A stretch of DNA of 43,747 nucleotides from IMG/VR virus record IMGVR_UViG_3300009545_000033, positions 1 through 43,747 of that record. One strand, given 5' to 3'. Both the position numbers and the translations under genes were made by a program. Below the pieces are notes generated by a model. It ran no database searches and had not been told where the DNA came from. It saw only the letters and a list, made by a program, of their open reading frames with translations. Origin of the DNA: a virus. Below are positions 21,801 through 30,142 of this stretch, piece after piece; the first letter of the stretch is position 1; each line of letters opens with the position of its first letter.

Positions 21801-23704
21801 TCAATCGTCCTCCAGTTCAGGCGGAGGGCGTTGGGTACAACCTCGGCAAGTCTGACATTGTCAAGCAGATGGACTCCGTCATGAACAAGTGGTATGACAA
21901 CTTGTCCAGGATTCCGACCGAGTATCTCTCTCGCAATCCACTCTTCTTCAGTCTGTACCGCCAGCATGTCAATGACCTGTGGCTAGCCGCAAAGGATCAG
22001 GGAGTCACCAAGCTTACTCCCGACAATCAGGCAAACATTGTGGAGCAAGCCCGAAAGCTTGCTCTCAAGGATGTCAAGCGCTTCACGTACAACATTGACT
22101 TCGAGTCCAAGGTTGCTCATACCATGCGCTTCATGGCCCCTTTCTGGGGGCCGATGCAGGAGGGCTTCACTCGCTGGTCAAGGATTGTTGCTGATAAGCC
22201 TGACATTGTGGCGCATGCGGCAACTCTGTTCACCGCACCTATTCGCACTGGCCATGCTGTGGACAAGAATGGCAACCCTGTTGATGCCAATGGATATGCC
22301 GTCGATCCAGCTTCCGGCAACAAGTACTTGGTATCCAAGGGTGATATGCACCTTCAGTTCCAGCTGCCCAGCTGGGCTGCCAAGGGGCTTGGGCAAGAGG
22401 GCTTTCCCATCGTGGATATGCCCATCAATACCCTGAACATTGTTCTCCAGAATGACCCCTGGTTCAATCCGGGAACTGGACCTTTCGTCCAAATTCCCGC
22501 CGACTATGTTGCCATGAACTCCAATCCGAAGATTGGTGACACACTACAGAAGCTTGGCATTCTCAATCAGGTAACGCCAAGTGCACTGTCTCAGGCTGGT
22601 GTTGGTGGTATCGGGAACTTCCTGAACACCGCCATCAGTGGTCCGTCTCCTGACCAGCAGCAGCAGACCATGCTACAGATCATGCAGGCAGAGGACTACA
22701 GGTACAAGACTGGGCTACGTCCTACCGCGCCAACGTGGCAGGAGGTGAAGGACCGAGCAGCCAACCACGGCTTTCTCACGTCCTTCTTCAAGGCGGCTCT
22801 TCCTTCCCCGTTCAGCATGAGCTTCAAGGATCCCTACCAGTACTTCAGGGATCAGTATCAGCAGCTACAGCAGGCCAACCCCAAGACTGCCGATCAGATC
22901 TTCTTGCAGAAGTACGGATCCGCCGCATTTGATTTCACTGGTGCACTCAGTAAGAGCAACAAGAATCTGCCAGCGACCGCAGAGGCGGTCATGGCAGACC
23001 AGAGGTTCTCGGCTATCACCGACCAGTATCCAGAGTTCGCTGGTCTGATCCTTGGCCCTTATGGCAAGGGTGACTTTAGTAGCACCGCATACCAGCAGCA
23101 GCTGGCTGCTGGTGATCGAACCAAGCTTACTGCTCAAGAATCCATCTCGAATGCGAATGCGAACCTTGGTTGGGCTCAGTACCAGAAGTACATGAATGTG
23201 ATTACTTCTGGCCTGTATCAGGCTGGATTCACCTCGTTCCAGGACAAGGGTGCTGAGGTGTACAATAATCAGCGCAAGGCTCTGATCTCTGTCCTGTCTG
23301 AGCCCACTCTTCCTGGTGGAGCGAAGAATCCATTCTACAATGCCGACTGGTCGCAGCAGTTCAACACCGTCGATCGCACCAAGCAGGATCGACAGGCGGC
23401 AGCACTACAGTCCATCGCTACTACTCAGGAGCTTCTGAATGATCCCACTCGTGCGGACATTCGAGGACTCAATCAGTACATGGTCTATCGTGATACTCTG
23501 ACTAATCTTCTGGCAGCCCGCAAGAAGGCGGGCGGTAGTAGTGATGTCAACTCGAAGAGCAATGCCGACCTGAAGCAGAACTTCGCCTACGCTGTTCAGG
23601 GTTTGGTTCAGTCCAACACAATGTTCCAGTCATTGCATGACAGGTATCTCACGAACGACATGTTCAACCACTATGATCCATCACTAGTTCAGTCGGAGGG
23701 ATAA
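18836..23704 (+). CDS. Giant virion protein, 1622 aa (probable internal/ejection protein)
   Basis: By far the longest gene. It is Gln/Ala/Asn-rich and mostly helical, with coiled-coil stretches near residues 335-395 (LTAQNAELGAQMNQLQRQQ) and 730-830 (LKQTQAQLSDAQEQLNQLR). Between about 1090 and 1260 is a more globular part (RFMAPFWGPMQEGFTRWSR; FPIVDMPINTLNIVLQ). It lies between portal and capsid, not in a tail block, and there is no tail tube gene, so a tape measure is unlikely. An internal core protein that is ejected with the DNA, or a polyvalent protein with several domains, fits better. SD GGAAGAGGG before ATG. Two perfect hairpins occur near 20879 and 21334. Confidence 0.75.
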   Translation: MTTPNPSPGMAPAPVGSLEWNQQTLEANARYLQAQQQYKATDPKQLGSAFDFITKPTEWVGSKLHQVYTDVVARPLATALIATQIGAADANNNGQAWSNLFNGDIWDRAYTDAAHVSPGQALEFGMENFFKSNDDLKKALQAPVDVNIKSPSGQPTGQIENLNQTGYLWDNPDAVAAKFDSGIQKWISGGLDAGYSWYTDPVAKAGEGLGLLRDVAYVRPMVTNYQTTFADKAKQLLTGGALGKTPASVSNVQKNLDSSAFTQLGNLIEKQQGKLGTASEGGTFENWVTNQPWAKNSSDSPALAAALGKATDRDQINSVLAIAMGDQSNLQKLTAQNAELGAQMNQLQRQQSSMPLNFPANPTPEQALAQQTQLQQVSDDISNIAKQRADIQSRIDLSGSMSSGMYFNPLVSPLASNAKQFASNLYTIKAGGPLTMPMALVYNNLYVRPLRVLTGVTWDGVRAPGHINLFESNSHIALNASLDQSKAFTIQERQQLVSKYIAATPDDRGALLTGIDRLTVGRIADKYGLDDDQANALFNTITGKRLNATSGNVYSTARINLPDGTSVRADHVDDGGNVIAVHPILASQLENTHILTDYEQLDKVLKNSAPAFKKILQDQEIQAKAASSDGTISQNIQQNLVSNAAQETADTSLRVKAYKAQQFTGELGTLANKIWKFGALFRVGYGPRAITDDFMGQVARMGAYNFFVDRMLQGGRNSFFRNFALTFTDTTGYERQIASLESGIAAKQLDVQNFNDKIDRINSYLPSGQNYTGRGAKGRAQFNTRTNQLKQTQAQLSDAQEQLNQLRVQRNKLGAVRDKLGDRYVITPDGYAFPRPFEGTRGQIFRDMNSDRSTIDNTLGGTAADQWNGFRNGDWSVVEPSTENATQHLNAWSRVVTRQIANDPAAMQVVKGASPKQLEAWYNTPQGNQYFNSLGLKMMGKDDLADRVHATVNQMLPTDTPAGMALRQAVMEGQDQKQIADLMKEVPLVNRPPVQAEGVGYNLGKSDIVKQMDSVMNKWYDNLSRIPTEYLSRNPLFFSLYRQHVNDLWLAAKDQGVTKLTPDNQANIVEQARKLALKDVKRFTYNIDFESKVAHTMRFMAPFWGPMQEGFTRWSRIVADKPDIVAHAATLFTAPIRTGHAVDKNGNPVDANGYAVDPASGNKYLVSKGDMHLQFQLPSWAAKGLGQEGFPIVDMPINTLNIVLQNDPWFNPGTGPFVQIPADYVAMNSNPKIGDTLQKLGILNQVTPSALSQAGVGGIGNFLNTAISGPSPDQQQQTMLQIMQAEDYRYKTGLRPTAPTWQEVKDRAANHGFLTSFFKAALPSPFSMSFKDPYQYFRDQYQQLQQANPKTADQIFLQKYGSAAFDFTGALSKSNKNLPATAEAVMADQRFSAITDQYPEFAGLILGPYGKGDFSSTAYQQQLAAGDRTKLTAQESISNANANLGWAQYQKYMNVITSGLYQAGFTSFQDKGAEVYNNQRKALISVLSEPTLPGGAKNPFYNADWSQQFNTVDRTKQDRQAAALQSIATTQELLNDPTRADIRGLNQYMVYRDTLTNLLAARKKAGGSSDVNSKSNADLKQNFAYAVQGLVQSNTMFQSLHDRYLTNDMFNHYDPSLVQSEG

Positions 23705-24567
23705 TGGCAACCCCAACGCCGCAGCCTGGAGTCACTCCTTCCGCTGGCCCTAGCGGTGGTGCAAGTAGCAGTGATCAGGCGTTCAACAATGCCCTGGCTG
23801 CCATTGCGGCAGCCCAGGGTACTGGTTCTTCTGGCACTGGCAAGCAGCCTGGAACGTGGGATCCAACGGCTATGGCAGTGGAGAGCGGGGACTATGGCCC
23901 GCTCTCCCGCCCACAGTCCGACTATGAGCATGGTACATACCGCCAGATCCCACAGCAGCAGTATGGCTTCAAGACTGTTCAGGATATGACGAATGAGTAC
24001 TACAACTGGAATCAGGATCAGAAGGATCAGTTCCGCTCTAAGGTCGCACTGATCGACAAGTCAGCCCTGACCGCTTCTGATGCTGATCTCCTGAAGGTGT
24101 GGGCAAGCTATGTCCAGCAGTCGGCTGACTACCTGACTGCTGGACAGCACCTTACTCCCATAGATATCCTCTCGAAGGATATCGCCACTAAGGGTGGCGC
24201 TGCCGGCCAGACCAAGCAGACTACAACCAGCAGTGACACTACACTCACTAGTCGTGCTGACTCTGATGCCATCTTCCAGACAGCAGCTCAGTCCCTGCTT
24301 GGTCGTAATCCCACTGATGCCGAGAAGGCACAGTTCGCCGCCATGCTGACCCAGGCTGAACAGGCTAACCCTACATCCGCCACCACTACCAGTACATACG
24401 ACAGCACTGGCAACGCCACCGATCAGACACGCACCACTCAGGGTGGATTCAATTCCACTGCCGCACAGGACCTGGCACGCCAGGTTGCCCAGCAGTCTCC
24501 TGACTATGGCGCCAATGCCGCCAATAACTACATGAATGTCCTGCTCGGCCTGGTGGGTGTCAAGTGA
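23704..24567 (+). CDS. Virion-associated hypothetical protein, 287 aa
   Basis: ATG overlaps the preceding stop. Low-complexity N-terminus (Ala/Gly/Ser/Pro/Gln), a middle helical segment (TNEYYNWNQDQKDQFRSKV), then a Thr/Ser/Asp-rich region and an Ala/Gln-rich end. The style matches the flanking Gln-rich virion proteins. A 10-bp perfect hairpin lies at 23880-23907. Confidence 0.75.
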   Translation: MATPTPQPGVTPSAGPSGGASSSDQAFNNALAAIAAAQGTGSSGTGKQPGTWDPTAMAVESGDYGPLSRPQSDYEHGTYRQIPQQQYGFKTVQDMTNEYYNWNQDQKDQFRSKVALIDKSALTASDADLLKVWASYVQQSADYLTAGQHLTPIDILSKDIATKGGAAGQTKQTTTSSDTTLTSRADSDAIFQTAAQSLLGRNPTDAEKAQFAAMLTQAEQANPTSATTTSTYDSTGNATDQTRTTQGGFNSTAAQDLARQVAQQSPDYGANAANNYMNVLLGLVGVK

Positions 24568-25862
24568 GTGTTGACGGTTCTCAGCTGGTTCAGTATCTTC
24601 AGCAGTTCCTCGGCACTCCCTACCAGTGGGGTGGTAACAATCTCTCGACTGGCGTTGACTGCTCAGGCCTTGTTCAGCAAGGCCTGGCACACTTTGGCAT
24701 CTCTGTTCCACGAACCACTTATGAACAGGTTGGCGTCGGAAGTGCTGTAGCTCTTGATGATCTGAAGCCTGGAGATCTGGTCTTCTTTGATCAGAGCAGC
24801 GAAGGCCCTGGTCATGTTGGTGTGTATGCTGGCAATGGAATGATGATTGAGGCGCCCCACACGGGGGCCAATGTTCGCATGACCAACATCACCACACCGT
24901 ACTACACTCAGAACTTTGCTGGTGCACGCCGTATAGACGGCGTCACCTGGAATGGCCAACAGGTCGCACCGAATGCTGTCACTGATCCAACCACTATGCA
25001 GAAGCTTTCTCCTGAAGAGATGGCTTCTCAGTTCGGTTGGAACTATGCCTTCCTCAAGTCCAATCCGGATCTGTCTTCTATCTTCGATCAGGCAGTCCAG
25101 GGAAGTTGGACGAGTGACAAGTTCAGCGCGGCATTGAAGTCAACCAACTGGTGGCAGACTACTGCTGATGCTACCCGTCAGGCTCAGGTTCTCCAGAAGA
25201 CTGACCCAGCAACATTCAATGCCAACGTGTCCGCTGCCAAGTTGCACATTCAGGATATGGCTGCACAGATGGGTGCACCCGTCACCGATCAACAGCTGAA
25301 CAACATTGCTCAGCAGTCCATCATGATGGGCATGAACGATGAGCAGCTGAAGAATACCCTTGGCCAGTACGTTGACTTTGTCAATGGAACACTCACTGGT
25401 ACTGCTGGACTCTTCGCTCACAATATGCAGTCATACGCAAGGAGTATGGGTGTAAGCATCAGCGATCAGTCTATCAAGCAGAATGCTTCAATGATCGCAC
25501 GTGGTCTGAGCACCGAAGAGGATTACAAGAACTTCATCAACGAACAGGCGAAGTCTCTCTTTCCCACTTATGCCAGTCAGATTGATGGCGGTCAGACTAT
25601 GGACCAGATCGCCAATCCGTACATTCAGACTATGGCTCAGACGTTCGAGATGAATCCTGGCAATATCAACCTGACTGATCCCACAATCCTTCGCGCACTG
25701 AACGGGCTGGACCAGAAGGGTCAGCCCGTTGGTCAATCCATCACTGACTTTCAGAACACTCTTCGCGGCGATCCTCGCTGGAACTCCACTCAGCAGGCGC
25801 AGGATCAAGCGATGGCTCTATCGAAGCAGGTCCTTACGAACATGGGGGTGATGAGTGCCTAG
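24564..25862 (+). CDS. NlpC/P60 peptidase fused to a virion domain, 432 aa
   Basis: Residues 5-130 form an NlpC/P60 cysteine peptidase: catalytic C33 in GVDCSGLV, H84 in GPGHVGVYAG and H99 in IEAPHTG. The enzyme would cut peptidoglycan stem peptides during entry. Residues about 150-432 are clearly homologous to residues 60-347 of the next protein, so the gene arose by duplication plus gain or loss of the peptidase. GTG start in a GTGA overlap. It likely travels in the virion with the giant protein. Confidence 0.9.
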   Translation: MSVDGSQLVQYLQQFLGTPYQWGGNNLSTGVDCSGLVQQGLAHFGISVPRTTYEQVGVGSAVALDDLKPGDLVFFDQSSEGPGHVGVYAGNGMMIEAPHTGANVRMTNITTPYYTQNFAGARRIDGVTWNGQQVAPNAVTDPTTMQKLSPEEMASQFGWNYAFLKSNPDLSSIFDQAVQGSWTSDKFSAALKSTNWWQTTADATRQAQVLQKTDPATFNANVSAAKLHIQDMAAQMGAPVTDQQLNNIAQQSIMMGMNDEQLKNTLGQYVDFVNGTLTGTAGLFAHNMQSYARSMGVSISDQSIKQNASMIARGLSTEEDYKNFINEQAKSLFPTYASQIDGGQTMDQIANPYIQTMAQTFEMNPGNINLTDPTILRALNGLDQKGQPVGQSITDFQNTLRGDPRWNSTQQAQDQAMALSKQVLTNMGVMSA

Positions 25863-26898
25863 GAATCCAGACTGGTCAGATGTAGCGTACGGATACTACA
25901 ATCAGGGAAGCTTGCTTCCGCCCAATCCTGACGTACCCATCACGCCAGCCAAGCCAAAATCTTCCTCGCCAAAGTCCTCGCCATCTGGTGGTGGCAGTAG
26001 GCCCAGTGGCGGAGGTGGCATCCCTACTGCCTCCCCGTCCATTGATGCTGCGACTCTGGCGCAGCAGTACGGATTCACCGTTGCATTCTTGAAGGCATAC
26101 CCTGAATTGAACGCTCTGTTCAATCAGGCTGTTGCTGGCGGATGGAGTGCTGATCGATTCACTGGTGCGCTCAAGTCCACCAAGTGGTATCAGAGCTTCT
26201 CTGATGCACAACGTAAAGCCCTGACTCTTCAGGCTACTGATCCTGCTACCTATAATCAGCAGCTGAATAGTGATCTCACTCATGTCCAGGATCTTGCCGC
26301 CCAAATGGGCGTCGATCCTAATGATGGATCAATGATCACCATTGCCACCAAGTATCTTCAGAATGGCTGGAACGATGAGCAGGCCAGGGCCGAGATCGGT
26401 CTGCACCTGAACTTCAATAGCGCGGGGATGATCGGGGGAGAAGCAGGCAAGGAGCTCGACACGCTCAACCAGTACATGTACCAGATGGGCGTGAAGAACT
26501 CTGATGACTGGGTCCGTCAGAACGTCATCAACATTGTCAGCGGCAAGGGCAGTGAGGATGACGCAAAGAACCAGATCATGCAACAAGCTATGGCAGCATT
26601 TCCTCAGTACGCAGAACAGATCAAGGGTGGCATGACGGTTGAGTCTCTTGCTCAACCGTACATGCAGAGCATGAATCAGATCCTGGAGATTCCCAGTGGT
26701 CAGATCAATCTCTTCGATCCTACGATCAAGAATGCCATGAGTTACAAGGATCCGTCTGGGAACGGATCCTCTCTTCCCTTGTGGCAGTTTCAGAATCAGC
26801 TTCGCCAGGATCCTCGCTGGGCCAGTACCAAGAATGCACAAGATGCTGCCATGGGTACAGCTCACAAGGTTCTTCAGGACTTCGGAATCTACTCGTAA
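25855..26898 (+). CDS. Virion protein, paralog of the upstream C-terminal domain, 347 aa
   Basis: A Pro/Ser/Gly linker replaces the peptidase (residues 20-60). From ATLAQQYGFTVAFLKAYPEL onwards it aligns with the NlpC/P60 gene (SQFGWNYAFLKSNPDL), continuing through ALKSTKW, DPATYN, MGVDPND, the LFDPTI block and a matching DPRW-N-STQ-AQD end. The pair is adjacent and in one orientation. GTG start overlaps the previous stop by 8 nt. Confidence 0.85.
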   Translation: MPRNPDWSDVAYGYYNQGSLLPPNPDVPITPAKPKSSSPKSSPSGGGSRPSGGGGIPTASPSIDAATLAQQYGFTVAFLKAYPELNALFNQAVAGGWSADRFTGALKSTKWYQSFSDAQRKALTLQATDPATYNQQLNSDLTHVQDLAAQMGVDPNDGSMITIATKYLQNGWNDEQARAEIGLHLNFNSAGMIGGEAGKELDTLNQYMYQMGVKNSDDWVRQNVINIVSGKGSEDDAKNQIMQQAMAAFPQYAEQIKGGMTVESLAQPYMQSMNQILEIPSGQINLFDPTIKNAMSYKDPSGNGSSLPLWQFQNQLRQDPRWASTKNAQDAAMGTAHKVLQDFGIYS

Positions 26899-26907
26899 GG
26901 TAAATCA

Positions 26908-27801
26908 ATGGCACTACTCGATAACCTCTCTGGCGATCAGAGGAATGCCTATGAAGCTGTCAACAACCTGTTCAGCTCATACGGTCTGGATTCCCTGGCT
27001 CCGAAGATCTACTCCTACATTCAGCAGGGCTTCTCCTCTGACACGGTGAGCATCCTTCTCCAGGATACTCCCGAGTACAAGCAGCGCTTCGCTGGCAATG
27101 AGCTTCGCAAGTCTGCTGGTCTTCCTGTTCTCTCCCCGGCCCAGTACCTCTCCACTGAATCCCAGTACCGCCAGATTATGCAGGAGGCTGGATTGCCTCC
27201 TGGTTTCTACGATCAGCCCTCTGACTTCAATCAGTTCATGGCCAACGATGTCAGTCCATCTGAGTTGAAGTCTCGCGTTGATCTGGCGAATCAGGCAACC
27301 ACTATGGCATCGCCTGCCTTAAAGCAGGCGTTGCAGCAGATGTATGGCATTGATCAGTCTGGCATTAGTGCATACTTTCTCGATGAGAGTCGAGCTGTTC
27401 CTGAACTTCAGAAGCAGGCTGTAGCTGCTCAGATTGGCGCTGAAGCATTGCAGCGTGGATTGCAGATCTCTACCAATGCTGAGAATTACGCCAAGGCTGG
27501 TGTGACCGATGCTCAGGCGGCCAAGGCTTATGGTCAGATCGCCCAGCAGCTTCCCGAGTATTCTCGTGTAGCTAATCTTTTTGGTGAGAATGTGACTCAG
27601 GGAGATTTTGAATCAGCGCTTCTGGGTGACAATGCTGCACAGCCTGGTGCTGTGCAGACTACTGCTCCTGGTGGCACTACTTCCGAAACTCCTGAAGCAA
27701 AGCTTGAGCGACTTGCCTCATGGAATAGGGCTCAGCAGGAAGGCAAGGCTGGTGGCGCTGGAACCGCACAGGGTCTGGCAAGGACTAGCACAGAAGCTTA
27801 A
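26908..27801 (+). CDS. Virion-associated hypothetical protein, 297 aa
   Basis: Helical, Gln/Ala-rich with a Tyr-containing N-terminal domain (DQRNAYEAVNNLFSSYGL) that recalls the neighbouring virion proteins. The C-terminus is Thr/Ala/Gly-rich and probably disordered. It is the last gene before the internal promoter and tRNA. Confidence 0.8.
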   Translation: MALLDNLSGDQRNAYEAVNNLFSSYGLDSLAPKIYSYIQQGFSSDTVSILLQDTPEYKQRFAGNELRKSAGLPVLSPAQYLSTESQYRQIMQEAGLPPGFYDQPSDFNQFMANDVSPSELKSRVDLANQATTMASPALKQALQQMYGIDQSGISAYFLDESRAVPELQKQAVAAQIGAEALQRGLQISTNAENYAKAGVTDAQAAKAYGQIAQQLPEYSRVANLFGENVTQGDFESALLGDNAAQPGAVQTTAPGGTTSETPEAKLERLASWNRAQQEGKAGGAGTAQGLARTSTEA

Positions 27802-27804
27802 TGG

Positions 27805-27833
27805 TTGACACAGTAAACTATTTACGTTATAAA
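27805..27833 (+). promoter_or_regulatory. Consensus rightward promoter for tRNA and capsid genes
   Basis: TTGACA (27805-27810), exactly 17 bp, TATAAA (27828-27833): 11 of 12 consensus bases for the housekeeping sigma factor. Predicted start near 27840. It is the best promoter in the window and would boost tRNA, scaffold and capsid. Confidence 0.8.
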
Positions 27834-27871
27834 CAAAGTGAAGGGGACAACTCTCTCCCGTCTCCTTCTAT

Positions 27872-27943
27872 CTGGTGGTGGCCCAATGGTAGGGCACTCG
27901 CCTTGGGAGCGAGTGGTTGAAGGTTCGAGTCCTTCCCATCAGA
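27872..27943 (+). tRNA. tRNA-Pro (anticodon UGG)
   Basis: A full cloverleaf folds by hand: acceptor CTGGTGG/CCATCAG with one G-U pair, D stem GCCC/GGGC, anticodon stem CTCGC/GCGAG with loop CTTGGGA (anticodon TGG at 34-36), and T arm GAAGG-TTCGAGT-CCTTC. Discriminator A; CCA is not encoded. It reads CCA (and possibly CCG/CCU) proline codons and would be cotranscribed with the capsid genes. Confidence 0.9.
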
Positions 27944-28058
27944 CCGACACGAGGATCAACCGGCCCCGAGTGTCTGTAACTGAAGTCCGGTAGAGACGAT
28001 CAACCGTGTATACCCCGATGCATGGTTCGCGTTTCGCATCCATTAAGGGAGTAATGCA

Positions 28059-28523
28059 ATGAATGACGCATGGGGCGAAGACCTCGATCAGATCGCCAAT
28101 AGTGGTGGCGGCGGTGCGTTGCGCAAGTTCGCCGAGGATACGGCCAAGCAGAACCGAGAACTCATGGACCGTCTCGCAAAGCTCGAAGCGCAGAACACTC
28201 GCAACACTGTAGCCGATATGATCGAATCTCAGGGAGTCAGCCGTCAGGCCGCTCAGTATTACGGCGGAGACCCTGATCCCGAGAAGGTTGCCGCATGGGT
28301 CACCGACATGCGCAGTGCCTTTACTGGCACTGCTCCGGAGACTCAGACTCAGCCCGTTGAACCTGTACTCAATTCTACCGACATGAACCAGTATCAGAAT
28401 CTGATGCAGGCTGGTTCGAATGGAACTCCGGTTGTGTCGAACACTGATTCCCTTGGCGCCGCACTGTCGGACGCCAAGACTCCCGCAGATATGATTGCGG
28501 CCTTTCAGCGTTTCGCTCGATAG
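28059..28523 (+). CDS. Probable scaffolding protein, 154 aa
   Basis: It lies directly before the capsid gene. An N-terminal coiled coil (LRKFAEDTAKQNRELMDRLAKLEAQ split over residues 20-45) leads to an acidic, Gln/Thr/Pro-rich middle and a C-terminal helix. Small acidic helical proteins in this place usually guide prohead assembly. SD AAGGGAG before ATG. Confidence 0.75.
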   Translation: MNDAWGEDLDQIANSGGGGALRKFAEDTAKQNRELMDRLAKLEAQNTRNTVADMIESQGVSRQAAQYYGGDPDPEKVAAWVTDMRSAFTGTAPETQTQPVEPVLNSTDMNQYQNLMQAGSNGTPVVSNTDSLGAALSDAKTPADMIAAFQRFAR

Positions 28524-28559
28524 CAACTGAAGGGCTGCATCCTCCCTTAAGGATGTGAA

Positions 28560-29564
28560 ATGGCTAACGCCTTTACTGGCACTGCCTCTATGGCGAACCT
28601 TGTCCAGACCGCGTATGACCGCGCTCTTGAGTTCGCCCTTCGTGCTCAGCCAATGTTCCGCATGGTCGCCGACAAGCGACCCGTGCAGCAGGCTATGCCT
28701 GGTTCGTCTGTTGTGTTCGAGATCTACCAGGACCTCGCTCAGCAGATCACCCCACTGAATGAGCTGGTTGACCCTGACGCCGTTGCAGCGGGTAACCCCA
28801 GCACTGTCAGCGTTACTCTCAACGAGTACGGTAACGCCATTCTCGTCAGCAACAAGCTCGACCTGTTCTCGTTCACCGACGTGACCGCTGGTCTCGTCAA
28901 TCAGGTGGCGTGGAACCTGGTTGACTCTGTCGACCTGATTGTGCAGAACGTTCTCGCTGGTACTACTCAGACCCTGCGTCGTGATCCGACCACCGGTAAC
29001 GTCACCTATGGTTTCGGTAGCAACCCTACCCAGCCTACCGCGCTGACTTCCATCACCTCTGCTGGCACCAACGCGAACAACACCTTCAGTTCCAGCATGG
29101 CGCGTACTGCTGTTGTGCAGCTGCGCACCAACAAGGTTCACCCGAACAAGGGCAGCTTCTACACCACCTACATTCACCCACAGGTCTCCTATGATCTGCG
29201 GTCCGAGACTGGTGCTGCTGCCTGGCGTGACCCGCACAACTACAGCGCCGCCGAGAACATCTGGGCTGGCGAGATCGGCGAGTACGAGGGTTCCGTCTTC
29301 ATCGAGACTCCTCGCGCCATCAACGCTCAGGTTGGTGCTGGCTCTGGTTCGACCCAGACTCGCGTGTTCAACACGTACACTGTTGGTCAGCAGTCTCTTG
29401 CCGAGGCTTGCGCTGAGGACTTCCACACTGTTCGTGGTCCGGTTGTCGATAAGCTCACCCGCTTCCAGCCTCTTGGTTGGTACGGTGTCGCCGGTTGGTC
29501 CCTGTACCGTCCGGAGGCTCTGATCATGAGCCAGACTATTGCGACTCCTCGCCCGAACGCGTAA
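28560..29564 (+). CDS. Major capsid protein
   Basis: The 334-residue protein follows the scaffold, has a strong consensus promoter upstream and a terminator downstream, and is coded with unusually regular codons (many GTC, CTC, ACC, GGT), as expected for the most abundant protein. Sequence features fit an HK97-like shell protein: an N-terminal arm, a mixed core (LVQTAYDRALEFALRAQPMF; SVVFEIYQDLAQQ) and a beta-rich P-domain. The assignment rests mainly on synteny and composition. Confidence 0.88.
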   Translation: MANAFTGTASMANLVQTAYDRALEFALRAQPMFRMVADKRPVQQAMPGSSVVFEIYQDLAQQITPLNELVDPDAVAAGNPSTVSVTLNEYGNAILVSNKLDLFSFTDVTAGLVNQVAWNLVDSVDLIVQNVLAGTTQTLRRDPTTGNVTYGFGSNPTQPTALTSITSAGTNANNTFSSSMARTAVVQLRTNKVHPNKGSFYTTYIHPQVSYDLRSETGAAAWRDPHNYSAAENIWAGEIGEYEGSVFIETPRAINAQVGAGSGSTQTRVFNTYTVGQQSLAEACAEDFHTVRGPVVDKLTRFQPLGWYGVAGWSLYRPEALIMSQTIATPRPNA

Positions 29565-29569
29565 TGAGT

Positions 29570-29597
29570 AAGGGGTGGGCTTTCGGGCCCACCCCTT
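29570..29597 (+). terminator. Terminator after the capsid gene
   Basis: AAGGGGTGGGC pairs with GCCCACCCCTT around TTTCGG, an 11-bp stem followed by TTA. It would make capsid transcripts more abundant than those of the genes downstream. Confidence 0.8.
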
Positions 29598-29613
29598 TTA
29601 CCTTGGAGCCATT

Positions 29614-29940
29614 ATGGCCAACTGGCACTTCCAGACACCGGATATCCCCAAGGAAACTCCGGTAGCCTGGAATCCCCTAATGGAGCGCTTCAGCCTTACC
29701 CGTGGTGTAACTGTCCACCAGACAGCGCCAGGCCCCAACTATGTTCTTGTCCGCTATGACGCATACACCAATGAGCTGGGAGCTAGCAATCTCCCAGCTC
29801 TTCCGTCTGACCCCGAGATCCTGCCCACTGGGTTGAACGTCTTCCGTGGTGGCTACGACTGGATTGTGAATGACGCGACCAAGGCGGACCTCATCAACTC
29901 GGGCATTGGAATCACCAATGCCAACTTCACTCCCGCTTAA
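29614..29940 (+). CDS. Head or head-tail protein, 108 aa
   Basis: ATG at 29614 after GGAG. A compact beta-rich protein (MANWHFQTPDIPKETPVAW) directly after the capsid terminator. It could be a head completion or decoration protein. A perfect 10-bp hairpin lies inside at 29773-29800. Confidence 0.75.
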   Translation: MANWHFQTPDIPKETPVAWNPLMERFSLTRGVTVHQTAPGPNYVLVRYDAYTNELGASNLPALPSDPEILPTGLNVFRGGYDWIVNDATKADLINSGIGITNANFTPA

Positions 29941-29956
29941 GAGAAGGATCAAGAAG

Positions 29957-30142
29957 ATGGCTAAGCCGAATCCCAAGGCTCCGCTTGGTGAAGGCGGTCG
30001 CTTTGCTGCCGTAGCGAAGGCTGCTGGTGGCGGCAAGGAGGGTGCAGCTATCGCCGCTGCGGCCGGGCGAAAGAAGTACGGCAGCGCCAAGATGGCCAAG
30101 ATGGCTGCCGCTGGCAAGAAGGCTGCGAGCAAGGGGAAGTGA
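29957..30142 (+). CDS. Very basic Lys/Ala/Gly protein, 61 aa
   Basis: Composition is almost only Lys, Ala, Gly, Arg and Met, ending GKKAASKGK, with KKYGSAKMAKMAAAGKK inside. This resembles small basic phage and archaeal DNA-binding proteins with KYG-x-K-x-M-x-x-M repeats. It may condense DNA or coat the capsid interior. SD AAGGA before ATG. Confidence 0.75.
   Translation: MAKPNPKAPLGEGGRFAAVAKAAGGGKEGAAIAAAAGRKKYGSAKMAKMAAAGKKAASKGK

Noticed and set aside
27939-29426. A 495-codon open frame on the minus strand opposite scaffold and capsid genes
   Set aside because: It is the shadow of the very regular codon use of the capsid gene; it has no SD, runs through the tRNA-capsid leader and its composition (Val/Arg/Leu/Ser) is that of an antisense frame.
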